Notes under the pieces: model-generated | Database searches by the model: none | Told to the model about the DNA's origin: nothing | Seen by the model: only the letters and a program-made list of their open reading frames with translations | Shown: positions 57,231-64,000 of the stretch, piece after piece | How positions within the stretch are numbered: the stretch's first letter is position 1 | How the letters are laid out: every line of letters starts with the position of its first letter | NCBI RefSeq assembly: GCF_026210795.1 | Contig: NC_089453.1 | Coordinates: 2,792,501-2,856,500 of the forward strand | Direction: 5' to 3' | Length of the DNA: 64,000 bases | Origin: Rhizophagus irregularis | Taxonomy: Eukaryota; Glomeromycota; Glomeromycetes; Glomerales; Glomeraceae | Made by a program: the position numbers and the translations under genes

Positions 57231-57775
57231 GCCTGCAATAACCGTTTCAACAGGAATTCTTCTGGTAATATCTGTTAGTCAACAGGATTATGTTCACGTT
57301 CTCGTTCAAAATCACAGTGATCTCAACTCCTATAGACATCCCAACACTTCCTATATATCTGTTACTGGTCAACATCCTATTCAAGAAAATGAAATTACTA
57401 ATTCCAACCAATCTGAAGTTCCCTTCCCAACAAGTGGTCTTGTTCTTTTAATCGAAGATATTCAGATTGCCGAACTCATTGCTATTTTGGTTTCGCGTTT
57501 AGATAATCATGAAGTCAGGCTTAAACAAATTGAGAAAAAATTAGATCCTGATGCTTCATCTCGCGACCTCACTCATGCCGAAATTGAATGAGGATGTGAT
57601 GAAGACTTTATAGATAACATCTCTGAATCAGACTGCCTCCAGTCCTTCCCTTCCATCACCCCTCAAATATTCTTTCCTCCCGCTTCCCAGTTTCTTCCTG
57701 TGGTAAAATTAACAATACTCCTACCATATAATACTGGGACAAACCTGACTCTTTCCAAACAGATATGAACAGAAT
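57231..57775 (+). pseudogene. Coding-like fragment of an unrecognised gene
   Basis: From about 57235 a plus-strand frame without an ATG reads VSTGILLVISVSQQDYVHVL, PFPTSGLVLLIEDIQIAELI, SRLDNHEVRLKQIEKKLDPD, then a TGA (after HAEIE), then CDEDFIDNISESDCLQSFPS and a Pro/Phe-rich tail to about 57770. Base composition is clearly less AT-rich than the flanks, and a heptad-like LxxRLDNHEVRLKQIEKKL stretch could be a coiled coil. A second frame just upstream holds KLRNFIDDLGLQ. It looks like an internal gene piece with broken ends. No family recognised. Confidence 0.45.
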
Positions 57776-57825
57776 TCTTGATAACTAGGAACGACATTTT
57801 CTTAAAAAAAAAGACTTTGGATTTG

Positions 57826-57945
57826 GATCATATCAATAGATTAAATAAGCTGGATTAAAATTTGACTCAATCTGAATGAAAGATGCCACCAAATAACCTT
57901 TGATTCTTTAATTTACCACGTCATAATCAATCCTACATAATTAGA
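57826..57945 (-). repeat. Inverted copy of the repeat start at 51322-51413
   Basis: Read on the minus strand, AATTATGTAGGATTGATTA then GGTGGCATCTTTCATTCAGA and TTTAATCTATTGATATGATC match 51322-51413 with an extra 20-25 bp in the middle. It shows the exon-like repeat is dispersed. Confidence 0.65.
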
Positions 57946-58900
57946 TCATTTTCAAAGCTTTAAGAGTCCGTTTCCTACAAAATATAAAAAATAAATGTTT
58001 AATAAAGTTTCTAAAAGCAAATTTAAAACTTTTTGAAACTTAACTTTCAAGACGAGTCTTAAATAAGATTCCATGTTCCTGATTTCTAACAAATAAAAAA
58101 AAATCCAAAAACCTTTTTTTAAAAAATTGAAATTTAAAAAACCGAAAAAAAAATAAAAAATAATTAAAAACTGAAAAAAATATTATTATTAAAAAATTTG
58201 GTTTAATAAAACTGAAAAAAGTATATTTTAAAAATTAAAAAAATAAAAAAATTCGGTTTAAAAAAACCAAAAAATTGATCGCTGAGAAGTCAAGTTAATG
58301 ATTTATTTTTTATCAAAAAAAAATTTTGTTAAAAAAAGAGATTGATAAAAAAAAAATCAGTAGGACAAAATTACTAGCAGGTTAAACATAAAAGGTAATA
58401 TTAAATAGCATGCTTACCATTTATGATAAGCTTAAATCTGCTATTTTTAGAGACCCGACCACTTGGATGACCTGATTATAATTAATTTATTTGATTTGGA
58501 TTAACCTGTTTATAGTTAACTGTTAAAACCCAAAATTTTTTCTTTTTTAATTTTAATTTTTTTCTTTTTTAAAAATTTTTCATTTTTTTTCCTCTTTCTT
58601 TTTCGGTTTGGTTTTTTTTTCCAAACTGAAAATTATTATTATTTTTTTTTTATTAATAATCCTATTGTTACAGACTTACAGTCTTTTAAGACCCATTTTT
58701 TTATATTATTTTTTTTTGGTCTTTTTTTTCTAGACTGAATTATTGATTTTTTTTTTGAATGTTTTTTTTCGGTCTTTTTGGACTGAATTATTGTCCTTTT
58801 TTTTCAGAATTTTTTTCGGTACATATTTTTTTTTTGATTCCTTTTTTTTCATATCTGCGGATCTGCAGTATTTGTACCACAAAACCACCTGATCATGATG
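57946..58900. repeat. Low-complexity A-rich then T-rich tracts
   Basis: 58080-58330 is A-rich with AAACCGAAAAAA and AACTGAAAAAA words. 58540-58850 is T-rich with their complements (TTTCGGTTTGG, TTTTTTCGGTC). The two halves could pair loosely. The right part also repeats GGTCTTTTTGGACTGAATTA twice (58720-58790). No gene. Confidence 0.6.
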
Positions 58901-59095
58901 TAAATAATCCTCTCAAAACCACCAACAAAGCAAAAGGTAAAACCCATTATTCATGTCAAAAACCCATTATACCGTTCAAGTAAAAAATAATTATCGCTGG
59001 ACATAAAGTTTAATTACAGACTATTTCTATTGCATATTCAGTTTTCACTTGTTTTTAAAAACATAAAAAACTTATAAACTACATAAATAGCAACC

Positions 59096-59385
59096 ATGCC
59101 ATCAGCAACGCTTTCTTGCACTCAATTACCAAATAATTTTTTCTGTTCTACTTGTAGAAAAGGGTTCAAAAATTCAAAAGGTTTGACGAGACATAAGATA
59201 ATTGTATGAAAATATAATCAAAATCAAGAACTTGACTAGTTACCATTTAATATTGTAGCAGAATTCAAACAGGTCTTAGTCTCGGAAATACATAAAAAAT
59301 TATCTTTGAACTTTAGAAGTACGGGGAAGAAAACAATTTCTATACCATGCCCAGAGAGCCTTTTTTTTCTATCTTCACCGGTAAT
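59096..59385 (+). pseudogene. N-terminal fragment of a C2H2-finger family gene
   Basis: An ATG at 59096 opens MPSATLSCTQLPNN, then the finger FCSTCRKGFKNSKGLTRHKI. A TGA follows where the relative at 55624-56334 has Arg (IIRKYN). The frame continues with a TAG and then VAEFKQVLVSEIHKKLSLNF and TGKKTISIPCPES, which matches NAGKKLVSIPCSES of the relative. After ESLFF similarity is lost at a GTAATA donor-like site. Two stops and the missing C-terminal half make it a pseudogene. Confidence 0.6.
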
Positions 59386-60030
59386 ATTCACTATTATTTA
59401 TTTTTTTTTGTTTTAATTTGTTTTATTTCAATTAACTCTTTTGCTTTTTAGACGGCTAATTTCTAAGAAGTAGATTTCGATTTAGACAGCCTGAACTCGT
59501 GGAAATTTTCTTTTCGGCAAGTAGAAAATTCTTTCTCATTTTTTTTTACATTAACGACCATTACTAACTGTTCATCTTACTTTTAGGCCGGACATTACAA
59601 GGCATTACATTAAAGCATGGCAGTTACATATAGAATACAGAAAAAAATTTTTGATTTTAATTTGACAAACGTTACTATCTGTTCATTGTTTTTTAGGTGG
59701 TTTTTCAAGTTTCTGGATATGGAAGCCGTCAAGTAAAAAAAAAAATATTTTTTTTTTCAACTTTCTTTTATTTAGTTTTAACGATTATTTATACTAATTG
59801 TTCATTTCTCTTTTTCTTTAGACGCGGGAAATCTCGGTGAGAAATTGTCGAGCTTGGATACGCGAATTTCAAGAGGCAATTCACGCATTAAAGTGTAGTG
59901 ATACTCCAAATGATCCTAACAGGTCACCCACATACTTGCAATTTTTTTTTCTTTCTTATTTTTCTATTCTCTTTATTGATGTAATTGATTTTTATTCTAA
60001 AGATCTATGTATTTTTTTTTCATTAATTTG
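59386..60030 (+). other. Exon-like blocks separated by T-rich introns
   Basis: Blocks at about 59453-59530, 59587-59640, 59699-59735 and 59822-59921 each follow a T-rich tract ending in TTTAG or TTTAGG. The last block reads REISVRNCRAWIREFQEAIH and ALKCSDTPNDPNR before a GTCACC that is not a standard donor. The other blocks are not open. I do not recognise the gene. It may be part of the C2H2 fragment's lost tail or an independent decayed gene. Confidence 0.35.
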
Positions 60031-60034
60031 AAAA

Positions 60035-60215
60035 CTAGACAACGTATACTTGTTTGTGCCCAGCACCAAATATATTACCCATCGCATCTTTATCACGTTT
60101 CCATTCAATTACCATCTCTCCTTATTTGTATTTGCTAAATGACTTCTTTGGTTTTACTGTAGAATTAGCCTTTTGGATGGTAGATAATGCTAAAGGATTA
60201 GTTTCAACATGTGAT
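60035..60215 (-). pseudogene. C-terminal fragment of a C2H2-finger family gene, opposite strand
   Basis: Minus strand: VETNPLALSTIQKANSTVKP, KKSFSKYK, a TAA, then GEMVIEWKRDKDAMGNIFGA and GHKQVYVV, ending at TAG 60037-60035. It matches the end of the gene at 55624-56334 (TETNPLALATAKKANSIIKP, GEMLVEWKCRHDKDAMGNIC). It lacks the FIYIHFYT segment present there. It converges on the N-terminal fragment at 59096, so the two pieces are either a rearranged single copy or two copies. Confidence 0.65.
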
Positions 60216-61596
60216 TGTCTGTTAAGAAACAAAGGTTATCTGGTTCTGATTGTAATATTTTACCTTTGCAAATTTTTAGCATCTTGTACTTTCTTATAAT
60301 AATAATAAAAAACGTGCAATAATCCCAAATAATTATTTTAAAGGAAAGCCAGTTTTCTTTAAATTGTCTATTTGTCAATATCTTTGAGGTTAAGGCATTT
60401 TTGGAGAATGGTTGTACAATATGGAAAAGGGTTTTTATGTTTCTACTATTAAAAATTGTGGAAAGATTATGGGTAAGACAAGCTTATCCCTATAGGCAAA
60501 AATAATCATATTGGTTAAAATGCCAAAAGACCCACCACATTATTTACCAATATGTTGTCATTAATAAAAAAGACATAAGACAATCTTAATGTAATTCAAA
60601 TAGAAAAAAAAATTCAAAAGGTCCCACATTTGTTTTCAAGTCGTCTTTTTAATTTTTATGAGGAAGGAAGTAACCCTTTTAAAAAAAAATATTATTTTCA
60701 TTCAAAACAGTAAAAGAGAACAAAAAGAAATGATAATTTAAGAAATAAAATAACGTTAATGTCGTCTATATAGCAAAAAAATGCTAGGCCGGGAAAAACT
60801 AGGAGAGATCTGGTACAAGACGATATTTTATAATGTGCAGCATATCCGCCGATTTTGCCAATCATCAATTATGTGGCGCAGTACTGATTAAAATTGATCA
60901 AAATCTGTTTCTACGTAAGAAAAAATGTCAAAAATATATAAAAAAAACTTTAAGAACTCTCCCAAAATATTTACCTCTTTAACCCGAAGCCAGTAAAAGG
61001 AGTTTCTAGAAAAAAAGGGAAAAAAATATTATAAAGTTAGTTTATAGAAAACTTTACAAAAATCCAGAATATTTAATGATTTAACAAAAAAAAATTAACT
61101 GAAAAATAATTAATAATAAATATCAAATAGATTACACAGTAATTAAACAGCTAATCAATACATAATTTAATTTCACTAAATCATCATTATTAATATTTAG
61201 AGTTATTTATTTATTGAAAGATTTTTTGAATAATTTTGCTTTCTAAATAAATTTTTTTTATAAACTATAAAAAAAAAAATAAAAAAAACAGTTCCAAGTT
61301 GTGTCTAATGTAAAATAATTACTAATATACTTGCAAAATTTCTCAACTTACTTGATGTAAAAACTGGTTGAAAAGTTGATGGGGGAGTTGATGGGGAGTT
61401 TAATAGGGAGTTTACGAAAGAAAAAAATTTTTTTAACGCAACTTTTTGTTGAAGTAATTTCTTAATATCTGTCATATGATCATGTAGCACAAGTGTGATT
61501 ATTTTTGTGAAACTTAATTACCTAATTTTTATTAAATTATTGTCAAATTCCTTAATTTAGACAAATTTTGTTAATTCTGCAGATCGGCGGATATGC
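60216..61596. other. Intergenic DNA, possibly one foldback element
   Basis: AGCATATCCGCCGAT near 60839 and its complement ATCGGCGGATATGCT near 61583-61597 bound a 750-bp AT-rich stretch and could be terminal inverted repeats. The same CATATCCGCCGAT word ends satellite array A at about 50910. Flanking words (TATAATG, TATAATT) are similar but not an exact TSD. GGGAGTTGATGGGGAGTT-type short repeats lie at 61380-61420. Confidence 0.4.
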
Positions 61597-62180
61597 TATA
61601 ATTGTATATTAAAAAAAAAGAGTTTCGAAAAATTTTTTCAAAACTCACCTATGGGATTCGTTGTAACCGATTCCCTATAATAGTGTATTAGAAAAAAAAC
61701 GTTAAAAACATTTTTTAATAGTTTCGAAAAAGAATTTTTCGAAACTAACCTATGGGATTCGTTATAACCGATTCCCTACAATTGAATAATAAAAAAAAAT
61801 GAGTTTCGAAAAATTATTTTTCAAAACTCACCTATGGGATTCATTATAACCGATTCCCTATAATTGAATATTAAAAAAAAGTGAGTTTCGAAAAATTATT
61901 TTTCGAAACTCACCTATGGGATTCGTTGTAACCGATTCCTTATAATTAAATATTAAAAAAAAGTGAGTTTCAAAAAATTATTTTTCGAAACTCACCTATG
62001 GGATTCGTTATAACCGATTCCCTACAATTGAATATTAAAAAAAAAGTGAGTTTCAAAAAATTATTTTTCGAAACTCACCTATGGGATTCGTTATAACCGA
62101 TTCCCTACAATAAAATGTTAAAAAAAAATGTTAAAAATCATTTATTAATATCTTCAAATAAATGGTTTTTTCAGTTTAAT
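61597..62180. repeat. Hairpin satellite array B (82-bp units)
   Basis: The core CCTATGGGATTCGTTATAAC recurs at 61648, 61749, 61831, 61913, 61995 and 62078: spacing 101, 82, 82, 82 and 83 bp. Each unit holds GTGAGTTTCGAAAAATTATT followed by TTTCGAAACTCAC, a near-perfect palindrome. The units are more alike than in array A. A diverged unit with GGGATTCCGGTATCC continues to about 62260, mirroring the left edge of array A. Confidence 0.9.
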
Positions 62181-62628
62181 AAAGTTTCGAAAGTAAAATG
62201 TTTGAAACTTTTGTGGGATTCCGGTATCCAAATCGGAACCAATTTCCTAAAAAAAAAATTTTTTTAAAAGTTTCAAAAGTAAATGTTTGAAAAAAAATGT
62301 TAAAGATAGTATGAAATAGTTTAAACTTTTTTTTAAGTTTCAAAAGTAAATGTTCGAAAAAAATGTTAGTGTAAATTTCAATAGTATAAAATAGTTTAAT
62401 TTTAGTTAAAGAAAAATAGTTTATCAATAGTCTAATTGAAACAATAGAAATCAATCGGTAAATTTAAACTGAACGATAATTATTAATCGGGTATTAACCT
62501 GATTGATACCCGATTGAAGTGTACACCAATTTCTAACTATTGAATAAATCAGATGACCGATCAAAAAAAAAGTTACCAATCGGGTAGGTACTTAATTGGT
62601 CAGCGTTTTACCTGTGTTGTATATGAGA
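62181..62628. other. Spacer with diverged satellite and ACCAATCGGG words
   Basis: The end of array B fades into TTTCAAAAGTAAATGTT repeats. ATCGGGTATTAACCTGATTG and ACCAATCGGG at 62480-62600 recall the sequence around 49430-49830, beside array A, so the arrays may travel in one larger repeat. Confidence 0.4.
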
Positions 62629-62852
62629 GAATTCCAACCAGCAAATAGAAGGTGATGTATATGACCTAAAAGGAAGAAAAATTTTTAAGCATAATGAAAC
62701 AGTGGTCAGTTGCTTTAGAAAAAACAAGACAATATATAAATCAATTGTTAAAGAAGGAAATAGGGTAATTTGGAAGGTATATAATAATATCAAATTGTAT
62801 AAATATAAATATAATACTTCCTTTTGTTTAGAGGGTAGTGAAAGCATTTACT
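62629..62852 (+). other. Short coding-like stretch, unassigned
   Basis: A plus-strand frame with no ATG at its left edge reads ENSNQQIEGDVYDLKGRKIF, KHNETVVSCFRKNKTIYKSI and VKEGNRVIWKVYNNI to a TAA near 62852. The residue mix is protein-like, but no relative is recognised; it could be an exon piece or chance. Confidence 0.25.
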
Positions 62853-63381
62853 AAAACCATGTGATTATGATGATCCTATATAATCTGATAGCTATTATGG
62901 GAGGATATAGATGAATTTCATAGGGTGATGGTAGGACATGGGAGTAATCTTATGGATGGGGGACCGGTTTGGAGTTTTAAACTAATTAATTATACATGTA
63001 ACAGAACTTTCTGTATTTTATATAATTAATAAACTCACAAATTGCACTACTTTACAAAAAAAAAAATAATAAATATAATAAATAATACCTAAATAAATAT
63101 AAAATGCGCTCTCCTATATCTCCTGATAGATATAATAAAGCAAATACAACTAAATAAATATAAAAATGCATTTTATAACTCTCCTAATAGATATAATAAA
63201 CAAGCATATGGGCTGATTTGTCTTTTTTTTGTTTTTTTTTTGTTTTTTTTATTAGCGATAAATGTTAAAGATCAATACATATGGGAAGTCTAATGACTTA
63301 TACATAGGAAGGCAGGCAATATGGTGAACTAAAACGAATACTATCCAACTAGTTTCTATATAAGTTCTAATTAATACCTAC
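62853..63381. other. Spacer
   Basis: A direct repeat of GATATAATAAA(G/C)-CAA and CTAAATAAATATAAAA(T)GC words lies at 63070-63205. No gene. Confidence 0.35.
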
Positions 63382-63384
63382 ACT

Positions 63385-63918
63385 CACAGGTCGAAAAGTG
63401 AAAAATCAGGCATCAATCAGTCACCAATCGGTTACCAATCAGGTACCTGATTGGTGACCGATTGGTGCCTGATTGGCATTTTCGCCAAATACCGTCACCA
63501 ATCAGGCAGTTTGCTAACATTTGATTCAGTGATTAGAAAAAGATGAAATATAGCTCATTGGAATTGTCTCAACAAGACGAATCTAATGGTAGTAAAATCG
63601 CATCTCTAGAATTAATAGTTAATAAAAAATTAAGTAAAATATAAAAATAAAACATTACTTGATGAGAAATTAAGTAAAATATAAAAATAAAAATGTTTTA
63701 TTTTTATATTTTACTTAATTTTTTATTAACTATTAATTCTAGAGATGCGATTTTACTACCATTAGATTCGTCTTGTTGAGATGATTCCAATAAGCTATAT
63801 TTCATCTTTTTCTAATCACTGGATTAAAAGTTAGCAAACTGCCTGATTGGTGACGGTATTTGGCGAAAATGCCAATCAGGCACCGATTGGTGCCTGATTT
63901 TTCACTTTTCGACCTGTG
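63385..63918. mobile_element. Foldback element with 3-bp TSD (ACT), copy 2
   Basis: ACT at 63382-63384 is repeated at 63919-63921. Tips CACAGGTCGAAAAGTG are perfect inverted repeats at both ends. Arms carry ATCAGTCACCAATCGG-type units and AATCTAATGGTAGTAAAATC, exactly as in the copy at 48061-48596; the two differ in centre sequence and a few arm positions. Its arms are more perfectly complementary than those of copy 1, so it may be the younger insertion. No coding capacity. Confidence 0.9.
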
Positions 63919-63921
63919 ACT

Positions 63922-64000
63922 ATAGTGTTATAATCCTCAATTTGGGAAAATGACCTATTTCTTTCGCCCTAAAAACCTGACTAGGATAAAATTAGTTTTT
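63922..64000. other. Right edge of the window
   Basis: Too short to interpret; nothing recognised. Confidence 0.3.

Overview
The window is strongly AT-rich, intron-containing eukaryotic DNA dominated by decayed mobile elements. Short GT-AG introns (60-90 bp), a protein kinase with a cysteine-rich N-terminus, a Sel1-repeat/kinase fusion with more than thirty 36-residue repeats, a Tnp2-type (CACTA) transposase and a C2H2-finger family all point to an arbuscular mycorrhizal fungus (Glomeromycotina, Rhizophagus-like). The species call comes from recognising these families, not from a database search. I see no rRNA, tRNA, CRISPR array or bacterial operon.

Layout. 0-8 kb: three decayed copies (minus strand) of an unrecognised small gene, one solo LTR and several foldback elements. 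8-10 kb: two small elements with clear target-site duplications. 10-17 kb: a broken unknown gene, then LINE retrotransposon remnants in opposite orientations. 18.3-19.3 kb: a decayed O-acetylhomoserine sulfhydrylase gene. 21.6-22.5 kb: foldback and pogo-like elements. 22.94-25.20 kb (+): an apparently intact four-exon protein kinase gene. 25.8-28.4 kb: a microsatellite, a 172-175 bp satellite and a Helitron-like 3' end. 29.5-31.9 kb: three non-autonomous elements. 31.94-36.81 kb (-): the Sel1-repeat kinase gene. 37-43 kb: foldback elements and dispersed duplications. 43.3-47.8 kb (-): a broken Tnp2 transposase gene split by a 1.25-kb hAT-like element that carries a BED-finger remnant. 48-50 kb: two more elements, one with an empty site visible next to it. 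50-52.4 kb: a hairpin-forming satellite and a non-coding exon-like repeat. 52.46-54.69 kb (-): a pseudogene of a large multicopy family. 55.6-60.3 kb: one C2H2-finger pseudogene and two fragments of relatives. 61.6-62.2 kb: a second array of the hairpin satellite. 63.4-63.9 kb: a second copy of the 3-bp-TSD foldback element.

Only two genes look functional: the kinase at 22.9 kb and the Sel1 kinase at 31.9 kb, the latter with one possible frameshift. They do not form a pathway together. Both belong to the expanded kinase and Sel1 families typical of these fungi, and the rest of the window reads as an accessory, transposon-rich compartment. The best evidence in the window is structural: five elements with exact 8-bp target-site duplications, two with 3-bp duplications, one paralogous empty site, and several gene copies whose inactivating lesions can be placed to the base.
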